In this document: one piece after another, positions 1 through 8,209 of the stretch
How positions within the stretch are numbered: the first letter of the stretch is position 1
Layout of the letters: each line of letters opens with the position of its first letter
From: Hymenobacter swuensis DY53
GTDB lineage: Bacteria; Bacteroidota; Bacteroidia; Cytophagales; Hymenobacteraceae
Length of the DNA: 64,000 nucleotides
Assembly: GCF_000576555.1 (NCBI RefSeq)
Contig: NZ_CP007145.1
Span: 4,424,501 to 4,488,500 of the forward strand
Direction: 5' to 3'
The notes under the pieces: model-generated
Databases searched by the model: none
The model's input: only the letters and a program-made list of their open reading frames with translations
What the model was told of the DNA's origin: nothing
Translations under genes and position numbers: made by a program

Positions 1-646
1 TGCCCGATTTGGTACGTTTACCGGCTTCCTTGGTGCGCCGGATCTGCTCCAGGCTCCGGTCGTACTTGGCCTGGGGGCGCACGAGGCGGTAGAGGCTGCC
101 CACGGTTTCCATGTTATGCGACACCACTTCCTGACCACCGGCAATCATAGTTTCCAAGGCGGCCCAGTTGGCCTTCACGTCCGGAATCAGGGTTTCGATG
201 GTAGTGGCGGGGCTGAGCTGCTTGGTTTGCACCACGGTTTCGTACCACACGCTGGCACCCCGGTCTTTCAACTCGTCGCGGTTCACACTGGTAAGTACGG
301 CGTGCTTCACGCCCATTAGCTGAATGGCTTCGGCCACGCGGCGGGGCTCGTCGAGGTCATACTCGTTGGGGCGGCCGGTAGCCACGGCGCAGAACGAGCA
401 GGAACGCGTGCACACGTTGCCCAGAATCATGAACGTGGCCGTACCCGCGCCCCAGCACTCGCCCATATTCGGGCAGTTGCCGCTTTCGCAGATAGTATGC
501 AGCTTATGTTCATCCACCAACCGGCGGACATTAGCGTAAGCGGGTCCCACTGGCAGCTTCACGCGCAACCAATCCGGTTTGCGCGGCTTGGCGGGGGCAG
601 CCGCCTCGGGCTGAATGATGGGGAGAGTCAGCAACAGTTCATCCAT
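1..646 (-). CDS. lipA: Lipoyl synthase (3' end beyond the window)
   Basis: Radical-SAM enzyme that inserts two sulfurs into protein-bound octanoyl groups to make lipoyl cofactor for 2-oxoacid dehydrogenases and the glycine cleavage system. About 215 N-terminal residues are visible. The LipA-specific auxiliary cluster motif [12 protein letters not shown] (CX4CX5C) is followed by the radical-SAM motif C-T-R-S-C-S-F-C (CX3CX2C), then the conserved V-V-S-H-N-M-E-T and R-L-Y-x-x-V-R-P segments. The ATG at 646 is only a few bases from a strong promoter box, so the mRNA is probably leaderless or nearly so. The product would serve the E1 2-oxoacid dehydrogenase encoded at 3337-5325. Identity is firm; the C-terminus is not visible. 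Confidence 0.96.
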   Translation of the reverse strand, partial: MDELLLTLPIIQPEAAAPAKPRKPDWLRVKLPVGPAYANVRRLVDEHKLHTICESGNCPNMGECWGAGTATFMILGNVCTRSCSFCAVATGRPNEYDLDEPRRVAEAIQLMGVKHAVLTSVNRDELKDRGASVWYETVVQTKQLSPATTIETLIPDVKANWAALETMIAGGQEVVSHNMETVGSLYRLVRPQAKYDRSLEQIRRTKEAGKRTKSG

Positions 647-650
647 GTTG

Positions 651-658
651 CAAAGGTA
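651..658 (-). promoter_or_regulatory. Promoter -7 box of lipA
   Basis: On the minus strand this reads TACCTTTG, matching the Bacteroidota primary-sigma -7 consensus TAnnTTTG. Only four bases separate it from the lipA ATG, so the predicted transcription start falls at or inside the start codon. No clear -33 TTG was seen. Confidence 0.55.
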
Positions 659-732
659 AGGGGAATGAGTGGCGGAAAATTCCACTGGTAAGACAATTCC
701 ACCAGGCTGGGGGTTTCGGCGAGGCGGTAAAA

Positions 733-769
733 GCATCGGCCCCGGCCCTCGCAGGGTCGGGGCCGATGC
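733..769 (-). terminator. Rho-independent-type terminator after the outer-membrane protein gene
   Basis: A 17-bp stem (733-749 with 753-769, one mismatch) with a 3-base loop lies just past the stop codon at 782. On the minus strand it is followed by TTTT. It separates this gene from lipA. Confidence 0.7.
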
Positions 770-781
770 ATCAGGCAGCCG

Positions 782-1579
782 TTAATTTCGACTACCGAGG
801 TAGACTGTCAGGTACACAGAGGGTAAAAACCGGTCATTGAGTGATTCGTCTGACACGCCTGCTACCCGAATAATGGGTGGTGCTTTGGAGTAGGCTTCTA
901 TCAGGGCGCCCACTTCCACCCCCGCCACGGCGTCGCGGTAACGGCCATATTCGAAGCTTAGTGCGCCCCGGATGTGCGCCCCTATCAGGGCCTTGGTTTC
1001 ACCCACACCCGAAAACAGCGGTGCCCGGTCCACAATAGCCCCTTCATTACGATGAATCATGGGGTCGTACTGCTCGTTGCGGATGTCCGTGGCCGGCGCA
1101 GTGGGGTTGGTGGTGCGGTCAGAGTAGTCGTAGCTGATGTAATACGGCATCACCAGACCAATGGAAGGCCCACCGCTCAGCAATCCGTTAACCTGCACCC
1201 CCGAATCGGGCGCTTTACGGAAAATAACCCGCTGAATACCTACCGAGGGGCGAAGAGCAAACATGTAGTTGCTCTTGCCATACACAATGGTGCCACCGTA
1301 CTGGGTACCCACTTTCTGCTCCTTGGGGTGCTTTATCTCCACCGCTTCGATGCTCCAGAACCGCAACCAGTCCTGGTTGAGCAGACGCGTGGACCGCACG
1401 GAGGCCCCGCCAATCAGGCCGCCTCGGGTGTTAAAGTTGATGCCATACGTAAACTCCTTGCGGTAGGATGGCTCATCGTTGCTGGAAGCCGAGGTTTGGG
1501 CTTGCTGAGCCTGGGCCGTAGTCCCGCCTCCCAACAAAGCCAGCAGCAGGCTGCTGCCGAAAACAAGCGAAGTACGCAC
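782..1579 (-). CDS. Predicted outer-membrane/secreted protein, unknown function
   Basis: About 265 residues from a GTG start at 1579. The frame is open up to an ATG at 1672, but that start puts 31 polar residues before the signal peptide and overlaps the promoter of the divergent osmC-like gene. A minus-strand TACTTTCG box at 1648-1655 lies between the two starts and favours the GTG. The N-terminus has basic residues, a hydrophobic run (SLLLALLGGG) and an A-Q-A-Q cleavage region. The mature part is rich in alternating Gly, Tyr and hydrophobic residues and ends in V-Y-L-T-V-Y-L-G, as in a small beta-barrel. I recognise no specific family. The start is uncertain; the gene itself is likely real. 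Confidence 0.7.
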   Translation of the reverse strand: MRTSLVFGSSLLLALLGGGTTAQAQQAQTSASSNDEPSYRKEFTYGINFNTRGGLIGGASVRSTRLLNQDWLRFWSIEAVEIKHPKEQKVGTQYGGTIVYGKSNYMFALRPSVGIQRVIFRKAPDSGVQVNGLLSGGPSIGLVMPYYISYDYSDRTTNPTAPATDIRNEQYDPMIHRNEGAIVDRAPLFSGVGETKALIGAHIRGALSFEYGRYRDAVAGVEVGALIEAYSKAPPIIRVAGVSDESLNDRFLPSVYLTVYLGSRN

Positions 1580-1647
1580 GGGTTGCAGGGAAATAGGAAA
1601 GCGGTGGGAAGAATGCTGGCTCAGCAGCTTCCGGCCGCCAACCCTAT

Positions 1648-1665
1648 CGAAAGTACGTAAATTTG
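1648..1665. promoter_or_regulatory. Divergent promoter boxes
   Basis: Two back-to-back -7-like boxes: TAAATTTG on the plus strand at 1658-1665, about 32 bases before the OsmC start, and TACTTTCG on the minus strand at 1648-1655 for the outer-membrane protein. The first matches TAnnTTTG exactly and the second with one change. Confidence 0.45.
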
Positions 1666-1697
1666 CGTGCATACTTAGGTTCTAATTTCACCATACC

Positions 1698-2105
1698 ATG
1701 AGCACAGCCACTGCCCGCTACGCCGGCCACCTGCGCACCGAAGCTACCCACGTAGCCTCGGGCAATACTATTCTCACCGATGCGCCCGTGGATAACCACG
1801 GCCGGGGTGAGGCCTTCTCCCCCACCGACCTCGTGAGTGCCGCGCTGGGCTCCTGCATGATGACCATTATGGGCATCGTGGCCGAGCGGCACGGCGTGGA
1901 CCTGACGGGCGTCAGCTGGGACGTGACCAAGCACATGCTGGCCGACCCGCGCCGCATCGGGCAGCTTGACGTGACGTTTCGGCTGCCGGCCTCGCTCCCG
2001 GAAAAGGAGCGCACCATCCTCGAAAACGCCGCCCGTACCTGCCCGGTAGCCCTGAGCCTGAACCCGGAAATCCGCCAGGAAGTTCGGTTCGAGTACCAAG
2101 GGTGA
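1698..2105 (+). CDS. OsmC family protein
   Basis: A 135-residue OsmC/Ohr-fold protein, a family of cytoplasmic thiol peroxidases acting on organic hydroperoxides, often induced by stress. The two conserved cysteines are present at C53 (in A-L-G-S-C-M-M) and C115 (in R-T-C-P-V-A-L-S). The family segment S-P-T-D-L-V-S-A-A-L-G-S-C is intact and the length is normal. An exact promoter box lies at 1658-1665. Its stop codon is inside the 25-bp inverted repeat that separates it from the convergent ytxJ. The exact substrate is not predictable. Confidence 0.9.
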   Translation: MSTATARYAGHLRTEATHVASGNTILTDAPVDNHGRGEAFSPTDLVSAALGSCMMTIMGIVAERHGVDLTGVSWDVTKHMLADPRRIGQLDVTFRLPASLPEKERTILENAARTCPVALSLNPEIRQEVRFEYQG

Positions 2106-2166
2106 AATTGTGAACGGTGAAGTTGTGAAAAGCTCAGCAGCTCACAACTTCACCGTTCACAATTTC
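2104..2166. repeat. 25-bp perfect inverted repeat between convergent genes
   Basis: Arms at 2104-2128 and 2142-2166 are perfectly complementary around a 13-base spacer. The arms are built from GTGA/GAAGTTGTGA-like strings and overlap the osmC-like stop codon. It could terminate both convergent transcripts. The repeats at 51256-51420 and 52515-52590 have a similar style. Confidence 0.75.
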
Positions 2167-2170
2167 GCCT

Positions 2171-2512
2171 TTACCCTACCAGCTCCTTCACCTCGCTGAG
2201 CTTGATGGCCATGTGCGAGGAGTCGAGGGTGCATTCGCCGTTCTGGATGAGCAGCAGTTGGGGTGACTCGTGGTGGACGCTGAACTTCTGGGCTATTTCC
2301 TGAGAAATGGGGCGGAAGCGTAGCAGATCGAGGTAGTAGATTTTAGCGTTGTCGAGGCCGGCACCGGCCCACTGCCGCTCTACCTTGCCCTTGGCTGCCG
2401 CGCTGATGGAGCAGGTGGTGCTGTGCTTGAAGATGATGACCGGCTGCTCAAACGATTCGCGGACGATGTCGGTGAGCTGCTCGGATTGGGTGAGGGGTTG
2501 CCAGGGGGTCAT
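2171..2512 (-). CDS. ytxJ: Bacillithiol system redox-active protein YtxJ
   Basis: A 113-residue thioredoxin-fold protein of the YtxJ/DUF2847 family, thought to act as a monothiol bacilliredoxin that removes bacillithiol from oxidised protein thiols. The single active cysteine C34 sits in F-K-H-S-T-T-C-S-I-S, the family signature; the second cysteine of a classical CxxC is absent, as expected. The P-Q-L-L-L-I-Q-N-G segment matches the cis-Pro loop of the thioredoxin fold. It converges on the osmC-like gene; both belong to thiol stress defence, though they are not co-transcribed. A small exported-protein gene lies 20 bp upstream on the same strand. Confidence 0.9.
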   Translation of the reverse strand: MTPWQPLTQSEQLTDIVRESFEQPVIIFKHSTTCSISAAAKGKVERQWAGAGLDNAKIYYLDLLRFRPISQEIAQKFSVHHESPQLLLIQNGECTLDSSHMAIKLSEVKELVG

Positions 2513-2532
2513 AAGGAGAATTCGCTGAAAAA

Positions 2533-2868
2533 TTATTGCGCCCGGGTTACGTCGCGCTTCTTCCGCAGACGCAAATTGATGCGGGATGGTTCGCTTACGC
2601 GCGGCGTGCCGTCCCGGTCGAACTGGTAGCTGGCCTGCCCGGGCGGCGGGGCCAGCACTTCCTGCTTGCCCGCGCCCTGGTGCTTGAGTTCCTCCTTGGT
2701 CACGGTCAGGTGCGAGTCCTTGTACTTGGCGTTGAACTTGTCGGCGTCGCGTAGGGCCTTGCGGTTGGCCACGCGCTGCTGGGCCGGACTGGTAGATTCC
2801 AACTGGGCCCAGGCTGGCGTGCTGGCGAGGCCCAGCAGCAGAAACGTGTTGAACAGGAAGTAGCGCAT
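2533..2868 (-). CDS. Small exported protein, unknown function
   Basis: 111 residues. A clear signal peptide (about residues 1-21, ending T-P-A-W-A-Q) precedes a short charged mature chain rich in Lys, Arg, Asp and Gln that ends in a basic tail (L-R-L-R-K-K-R-D-V). No domain recognised. It lies 20 bp upstream of ytxJ on the same strand, so the two may be co-transcribed. The signal peptide and spacing support a real gene. The basic C-terminus resembles that of the next gene upstream, which suggests but does not prove a related role. Confidence 0.65.
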   Translation of the reverse strand: MRYFLFNTFLLLGLASTPAWAQLESTSPAQQRVANRKALRDADKFNAKYKDSHLTVTKEELKHQGAGKQEVLAPPPGQASYQFDRDGTPRVSEPSRINLRLRKKRDVTRAQ

Positions 2869-2955
2869 ACAGTAGCGTAGAACGGTGGGAGAAATGGCGA
2901 CACGGGCGCAGCAGGTACCAGCTGCGGTAATGAGAGCGGGAAACGGCCGATTTGT

Positions 2956-3270
2956 TTAAAACGGCAGCGTAATCCCCAGGAATTTGCGCTGCCCTACTTT
3001 GCGCTTCAGGCGGCGACGCTCCATTTTGGGCTTCTTGAGCAGGCCCTGTTTATCGTAGCTGTTCTTCTGGGTTTTCACGGCCTCCTTCTCTACGTCCAGC
3101 ACCCGGCCGTCAGCCGATTCGTTATCGGGATTCTTGGCCTTTTTCGACTTTGGCTGGGGAGGACCCTGGGGGTTCGGAATCCGGTAGCTGTGGCAGGCCG
3201 GCGCGGCCAGCAGCAACGCAGCAGCCAGCAGACCTACACTCAGGCGACGAAAAGGACCGGGTAATTTCAT
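2956..3270 (-). CDS. Small basic exported protein, possible lipoprotein
   Basis: 104 residues. The N-terminal hydrophobic segment ends A-A-P-A-C26, which may be a lipidation cysteine although the residues before it are a weak lipobox. The mature chain is Lys/Arg rich, with P-K-S-K-K-A-K and M-E-R-R-R-L-K-R-K clusters, and ends in F-L-G-I-T-L-P-F, an aromatic terminus. No family recognised. The start ATG at 3270 directly precedes the signal peptide. Confidence 0.6.
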   Translation of the reverse strand: MKLPGPFRRLSVGLLAAALLLAAPACHSYRIPNPQGPPQPKSKKAKNPDNESADGRVLDVEKEAVKTQKNSYDKQGLLKKPKMERRRLKRKVGQRKFLGITLPF

Positions 3271-3336
3271 GATACGTGAGGAAGCTGGCGGGCAGCGGGT
3301 TAGGGCAGCAAAGTACGGAATGCTCCGGTCTGGCGG

Positions 3337-5325
3337 CTAGTAGCTGCGCAACTTGGCCACGGCTTCGCGGAGGCGCTGCTGGGGCAGGAACTGCTTTTCC
3401 AGCGGGGGTGCGAAGGGCACGGCCGTATCCAGGGAGGCCACGCGCAGGATGGGCGCGTCGAGGCTGCGGAAGCAGTGCTCGGCAATCCAGGCCCCGATTT
3501 CGCCGGCCAGGCCGCCGGTCAGGGTGTCTTCATGGAGCAGAATCACGCGGCCGTTTTTCTCCACCGTCTGGCGCACGGCTTCCTCATCCCAGGGCAGCAG
3601 GGTGCGCAGGTCCAGAATATCCGCCGACAGCCCGATTTCCTCGGCCAGGGCCAGGGCCCAGTGCACGCCCGCGCCGTAAGTGATGATGCTCATTTCCTCG
3701 CCCTCGCGCACCAGCGCGGCCTTCCCGATGGGCGTGGTGTAATATACATCAGGCACGGGGGCCGAAATGCTGCGGTAGAGCAGCTTGTGCTCGAAGTACA
3801 TCACCGGGTTGGGGTCCTCGAAGGCGGCGCAGAGCAGGCCCTTGGCATCTACGGGGTTCGAGGGGTACACCACTTTCAGGCCGGGCGTGTGGGTAAACCA
3901 GGCCTCGTTGCTTTGCGAGTGGAACGGGCCGGCGGCGGTGCCGGCCCCGGTGGGCATGCGCACCACCACGTCGGCGTTCTGGCCCCAGCGGTAGTGGCTT
4001 TTGGCCAGGTTGTTCACAATCTGGTTGAAGCCGCAGGTCACGAAATCGGCGAACTGCATTTCCACCATGGCCTTCTTACCCTTGATGCTCAGGCCTAAGC
4101 CCGCGCCCACAATAGCCGATTCGCAGAGGGGCGTGTTGCGCACCCGGCCCTTGCCAAACTGCGCCACGAAGCCGTCGGTAATCTTGAATACGCCGCCGTA
4201 CTCGGCAATATCCTGGCCCATGAGCACCAGCTCGGGGTAGCGTTCCATGCTCTGGCGCAGCCCGTCACTGATGGCATCCACGTAGCGCTTATCGGTGGTT
4301 GGTTGCTCGTTGTCAGTTGGCAGATTCAGGGCCGAATCCGGCTCGAAGGCGCGGTACATGTCGCCCACTTCCTGCTTCAGGCTGGCGGTGGGCATGGGCT
4401 CGGCGTCAGCTACGCGCAGGCCTTCTTCGATTTCGCGCTTGATGGTTTCGCGGAAGCGCATGCGGGCTTCTTCGTCGAGGATGCCTTCCTGGAGGAGCCA
4501 CTTCTCGTAGTTCTCTACCGGGTCTTTCTGGGCCCACTGCTCAAACAGCTCCTGGGGCACGTACTTGGTGCCGCTGGCTTCCTCGTGGCCGCGCATGCGG
4601 AAGGTGAGGGCCTCCAGCAGTACGGGGCGGGGGTTCTGGCGCAGGTCCTCGGCTAGGCGGCGCACGGTGTCGTACACTTCCAGCACGTTGTTGCCGTCTA
4701 CCTGCACGGCTTCCATGCCGTAGGCTGGTCCCTTGTCCACGAAGTAGCGGAAGCGGAACTGCTCGTTGCTGGGGGTGCTAAGGCCGTAGCCGTTGTTTTC
4801 AATGATAAAGATGACCGGCAGCTGCCACACGGCCGCCACGTTCAGGGCCTCGTGGAAGTCGCCTTCCGAAGCGCCACCGTCGCCGCTGTAGGTCACGGTT
4901 ACTTTGGGGCGGTCCTCCAGCGTATCGGCCAGGGCAATGCCGCCGGCCACGGCCAGCTGCGGGCCCAGGTGCGAAATCATGCCCACGATGTGGTGCTCGT
5001 TGGTGCCAAAGTGGAACGACCGGTCGCGGCCCTTGCTGAAGCCGTGGGTTTTGCCCTGCCACTGCGCAAACAACCGGTCGAGGGGCACGTTGCGGCCCGT
5101 GAATACGCCCAGGTTGCGGTGCAGGGGTAGAATGTACTCATCAGAGTCCAGAGCCATGGTGCTGCCCACCGAAATGGCCTCCTGCCCGATGCCCGAAAAC
5201 CACTTGCTCACTTTGCCCTGGCGGAGCAGAATGAGCATTTTCTCCTCAATCATGCGCGGCTTGAGCAGGTGCTGGTAGAGGTGGAGCAGGGTTTCGTTCG
5301 AGTAGTCCTTGCGGTCGAAGTGCAT
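3337..5325 (-). CDS. Fused E1 alpha/beta subunits of a 2-oxoacid (branched-chain type) dehydrogenase
   Basis: About 662 residues from ATG 5325. The N-terminal half is the thiamine-pyrophosphate-binding E1 alpha module (G-I-G-Q-E-A, then S-G-D-G-G-A-S-E-G ending in I-I-E-N-N). The C-terminal half is the transketolase-like E1 beta module (M-G-Q-D-I-A-E-Y-G-G, then the L-H-E-D-T-L-T-G-G-L-A-G-E-I segment). It decarboxylates 2-oxoacids and passes the acyl group to lipoyl-E2. Fusion of the two subunits is common in Bacteroidota. An in-frame ATG at 5358 was rejected because it overlaps the promoter box at 5356-5363. No E2 or E3 gene lies beside it. Branched-chain 2-oxoacids are the likeliest substrate; pyruvate is an alternative. 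Confidence 0.9.
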   Translation of the reverse strand: MHFDRKDYSNETLLHLYQHLLKPRMIEEKMLILLRQGKVSKWFSGIGQEAISVGSTMALDSDEYILPLHRNLGVFTGRNVPLDRLFAQWQGKTHGFSKGRDRSFHFGTNEHHIVGMISHLGPQLAVAGGIALADTLEDRPKVTVTYSGDGGASEGDFHEALNVAAVWQLPVIFIIENNGYGLSTPSNEQFRFRYFVDKGPAYGMEAVQVDGNNVLEVYDTVRRLAEDLRQNPRPVLLEALTFRMRGHEEASGTKYVPQELFEQWAQKDPVENYEKWLLQEGILDEEARMRFRETIKREIEEGLRVADAEPMPTASLKQEVGDMYRAFEPDSALNLPTDNEQPTTDKRYVDAISDGLRQSMERYPELVLMGQDIAEYGGVFKITDGFVAQFGKGRVRNTPLCESAIVGAGLGLSIKGKKAMVEMQFADFVTCGFNQIVNNLAKSHYRWGQNADVVVRMPTGAGTAAGPFHSQSNEAWFTHTPGLKVVYPSNPVDAKGLLCAAFEDPNPVMYFEHKLLYRSISAPVPDVYYTTPIGKAALVREGEEMSIITYGAGVHWALALAEEIGLSADILDLRTLLPWDEEAVRQTVEKNGRVILLHEDTLTGGLAGEIGAWIAEHCFRSLDAPILRVASLDTAVPFAPPLEKQFLPQQRLREAVAKLRSY

Positions 5326-5355
5326 CGGGAAGTGGCTGAGTTTGGTGGGTGGGGC

Positions 5356-5363
5356 CAAAAGTA
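5356..5363 (-). promoter_or_regulatory. Promoter -7 box of the E1 fusion gene
   Basis: Reads TACTTTTG on the minus strand, an exact TAnnTTTG match, about 30 bases before the chosen ATG at 5325. It argues against the longer start at 5358. Confidence 0.55.
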
Positions 5364-5426
5364 CGGGTTTGGGCGGGATGGGAAATTATAGCCGCCGGTT
5401 TGTGGAATCGGCCGGCACGCGGCATC

Positions 5427-5434
5427 TATCTTCG
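5427..5434 (+). promoter_or_regulatory. Promoter -7-like box of the TonB-dependent receptor
   Basis: Reads TATCTTCG, one base from TAnnTTTG, 30 bases before the ATG at 5465. The same octamer lies upstream of the mannonate dehydratase operon. Confidence 0.4.
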
Positions 5435-5464
5435 GGGCCCGATTCCCGGCCCTATCCTATCCGC

Positions 5465-8104
5465 ATGATGCGACTCTACTCCCTCGGCCTGTTGCTGCCG
5501 CTATCCATCCCCACCCTGGCCCAACAGCCCGATACCTTGGCTTCACGCCGGGTGGTGGTACGGCCGGACAGTTTGCCCGCTATCAAAACACTGATGTGTG
5601 GAGTTGCCGGTGTTGCTATATATTCTCCTCCTTACTACCGCACCCTCCCTTTCCAACCTATTCAGGAGCAGCTCCGCCAAGTAGCCGGGGTGCAGGCCAC
5701 GCCGTACTCGGGGGCACCAGGGGCGCAGATGGCGGTGCGGATTCGGGGGGCGGCCAGCTTGTCGGGCAACGCGCAGCCGCTGTACGTGGTGGATGGGGTA
5801 CCGGTATTTCAGCACACGTTCCGGCCCAACACCACCACCTCGCCCTTGGGCGTGGTGCCGGCCGAGGTGGAGGAGCTGGACGTAAACCCGCTGCTGAGCA
5901 TTCCCAATGAGGATATTGAGCAGGTGGAAATTCTGAAAGGAGCCTACGAAACCGCGCTCTACGGCTCCCAGGGCATCAATGGCGTTATCAAGATTACGAC
6001 CAAACGGGGCACCCAGGGCAAGCCACGCCTGCGCTACGCCGGCTACGGCGGGGTGCAGCAGGTCCGCAACCGCTACGAGCTGCTAAATGCCCGCCAGTAC
6101 GCCGCTCTGCGCAACGAGGTAGCGCTGCGGTCCGGGCAGCCGGCCCCGTTCTCCGCCCCCCAGCTGGCGGCCCTGGGCCAAGGCACGGACTGGCAGGATG
6201 AGCTATTGCGCACGGCCGCCGTGCAGGAGCACCACCTGGGCCTGGGCGGCGGCACGGCCACCACCCGTTATTACGCTTCGGCTGATTATCTGAGCCAGCA
6301 GGGCGTGGTGCTGAACTCGCGGCTGCGCCGCTACGCCGCCCACGCCGCCCTCAACCAGCGCATCGGCCAGCACCTGTACCTGGACGGTACCGGCAGCTTC
6401 AGCCAGACCGAGCAGCGCGTGCCCGCCTACTACGCTTCGCAGGATGCATTGCTCACCCCGCCCACCCAGTCGCCGACCGATAATCCCAACCCCGGCTACT
6501 ACGTGAACCCAATCGACCAAGCCCAGCAGAACTACCAGACGCCGGAGCAGCAACGGCTGCTGGCCCAGCTGGGAGCCCGCTACGAGCTGACAAACGGCCT
6601 TACGCTGGATGTGCGCGGTAATTTGGAACGGGCCACGCTGCGTAGCCGCTCCTACCAGTCGGCTTTTTCCACGTTCCCGGCCGGGGAGAGTGGCAACCTC
6701 ACCTCCACTTACCGGCAGTGGGTGCTGCACCCGGCTTTGCGCTTCGCCCGTAGCTTTGGCGGGGAGCGGCACGCGGTAACGGCCAGTCTGGAAGCCCAGC
6801 GGCAGGACCGGGAAATTACTACCGAGCAATTCCGCTACGTGCCCGGTTCTCCATCCGGCAGCTTGAGCGCAAGCGGCAGCACCGCCCAGGCCCGCCAGAA
6901 TTTCTACCAGCTCACGGCCGGCTACACCTTCGCCGAGCGGTACCAGGTGCAGGGGACGCTGCGCCGTGACGCCAACAGCACCTTCGCCCCGACGGAGCGG
7001 TGGGACTGGCTGCCGGGCGCGCAGGTGCGCTGGCACGCGGCCAAGGAAAATTTCTGGACCTCGCCCCCCGGCACGCTGGACGTGTGGGTGGGGTGGGGCC
7101 GCACCTCGGGAGCGGGCAACAACGGGCGTAACTACTTCCAGATTCTGGTGCCGGGGCAGGGCGGCGTGGGGCAGGCAGTACCGGTGTTTCTGCCCGAGCA
7201 AACCCAGCAGTTGGACGCGGGCATTGAAGCTAGCCTGTTTAACAGCCGCCTCACCGCAACGGCCCAGACCTACGCCCGCCGCACCACCAGCACGGTACGC
7301 GCGCCGGGCCTGCTGACGTCGCCGGGCACGCTCACCGATGACTACCTCCGTAACACCGGCCTGGAACTGACGCTGCAAGGCAACTGGCAGGCCGGCCAGG
7401 TGCAGGGCACGAGCCGGCTGGCCGTCGCTGCCAACCGCAACCGGTACGAAACCACTACTACCACGACCTATTTCTTTCCCTACCAGCGCACCCTCGACGG
7501 GCAATCCATCGGCACATTTTACGGGCTCCGCACCCAGGGCTTGGATGCTACCGGCAACCCGCGCTACGAGGATGTGAACGGCAACGGGCAGGTTGATTTC
7601 CAGGACCGGCAACCGCTGGGCAACGGCCTGCCCCGGCAGTTGCTCAGCTTTAGTCAGCAGTTGACGCTGGGCCGGTTTGAGGCGCAGCTGCAGGCCGATG
7701 GGATGTTCGGCTACCAGATGTACAACACCGGTCTGCAATACCTGGATGCTACCAGCGGCTTCACCAACGCCTCAAGCCGGGTGCTGGACCGTTGGACGCC
7801 CACTAACATGGGCACCGAGGTACCAGTGGCGGGCACCAACCTGTCGGCGTTCAGTAACTACACCCTGCAATCGGGCAACCATATGCGGCTTTCGGCCTTG
7901 ACGTTCAGCTACAAGGTGTGGGAGAAAGACGCCCGCAACGTGCAGGTGTGGCTGGGCGGTCAGAACCTGCTGGTGCTCTCGAAGTACCGGGGCTACGACC
8001 CCAACGTCAGCTCCGCCGGCTCTGACAACCAGCAGGCCGGCCTGGACGTGGGGGCCTATCCGGTGGCGCGCACGTTTCTGGTGGGCGTGCGGGCCACGTT
8101 GTAG
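5465..8104 (+). CDS. TonB-dependent outer-membrane receptor (SusC/RagA-like, no SusD partner)
   Basis: 879 residues from the ATG pair at 5465/5468, which begins a clean signal peptide (M-M-R-L-Y-S-L-G-L-L-L-P-L-S, cleavage near T-L-A-Q). The plug domain shows R-I-R-G-A-A-S-L and P-L-Y-V-V-D-G-V-P-V, then E-I-L-K-G-A-Y-E-T-A-L-Y-G, the SusC-type plug signature. The rest is a long aromatic-rich beta-barrel with D-V-N-G-N-G-Q-V-D-F near the end and a C-terminal V-G-V-R-A-T-L. The usual N-terminal carboxypeptidase-like beta-sandwich of SusC proteins is missing and there is no adjacent SusD, so the ligand cannot be inferred. It imports an unknown substrate using TonB energy. A longer open frame from 5309 lacks a signal peptide at its start. 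Confidence 0.88.
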   Translation: MMRLYSLGLLLPLSIPTLAQQPDTLASRRVVVRPDSLPAIKTLMCGVAGVAIYSPPYYRTLPFQPIQEQLRQVAGVQATPYSGAPGAQMAVRIRGAASLSGNAQPLYVVDGVPVFQHTFRPNTTTSPLGVVPAEVEELDVNPLLSIPNEDIEQVEILKGAYETALYGSQGINGVIKITTKRGTQGKPRLRYAGYGGVQQVRNRYELLNARQYAALRNEVALRSGQPAPFSAPQLAALGQGTDWQDELLRTAAVQEHHLGLGGGTATTRYYASADYLSQQGVVLNSRLRRYAAHAALNQRIGQHLYLDGTGSFSQTEQRVPAYYASQDALLTPPTQSPTDNPNPGYYVNPIDQAQQNYQTPEQQRLLAQLGARYELTNGLTLDVRGNLERATLRSRSYQSAFSTFPAGESGNLTSTYRQWVLHPALRFARSFGGERHAVTASLEAQRQDREITTEQFRYVPGSPSGSLSASGSTAQARQNFYQLTAGYTFAERYQVQGTLRRDANSTFAPTERWDWLPGAQVRWHAAKENFWTSPPGTLDVWVGWGRTSGAGNNGRNYFQILVPGQGGVGQAVPVFLPEQTQQLDAGIEASLFNSRLTATAQTYARRTTSTVRAPGLLTSPGTLTDDYLRNTGLELTLQGNWQAGQVQGTSRLAVAANRNRYETTTTTTYFFPYQRTLDGQSIGTFYGLRTQGLDATGNPRYEDVNGNGQVDFQDRQPLGNGLPRQLLSFSQQLTLGRFEAQLQADGMFGYQMYNTGLQYLDATSGFTNASSRVLDRWTPTNMGTEVPVAGTNLSAFSNYTLQSGNHMRLSALTFSYKVWEKDARNVQVWLGGQNLLVLSKYRGYDPNVSSAGSDNQQAGLDVGAYPVARTFLVGVRATL

Positions 8105-8125
8105 CTCGGCTGCGTATAGCAGCTG

Positions 8126-8159
8126 CCGGGAGCCGGAAACTTCTGTTTTGGGCTCCCGG
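8126..8159 (+). terminator. Possible terminator after the TonB receptor
   Basis: A 9-bp GC-rich stem (8126-8134 with 8151-8159) lies 21 bases past the stop. The 16-base loop and weak T tract make it modest. Confidence 0.4.
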
Positions 8160-8209
8160 TTGTATACCTTGCCGGCCCATTCGGCCGTTTCCTTCCCGAC
8201 TTTCCCTGC

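Noticed and set aside
5309..5464. Longer N-terminus for the TonB receptor
   Set aside because: It would precede the signal peptide and overlap the divergent E1 promoter.
6203..7738. Long open frame (511 codons) opposite the TonB receptor
   Set aside because: High-GC shadow of the receptor gene; His/Gln/Gly-rich composition and no recognisable domain.
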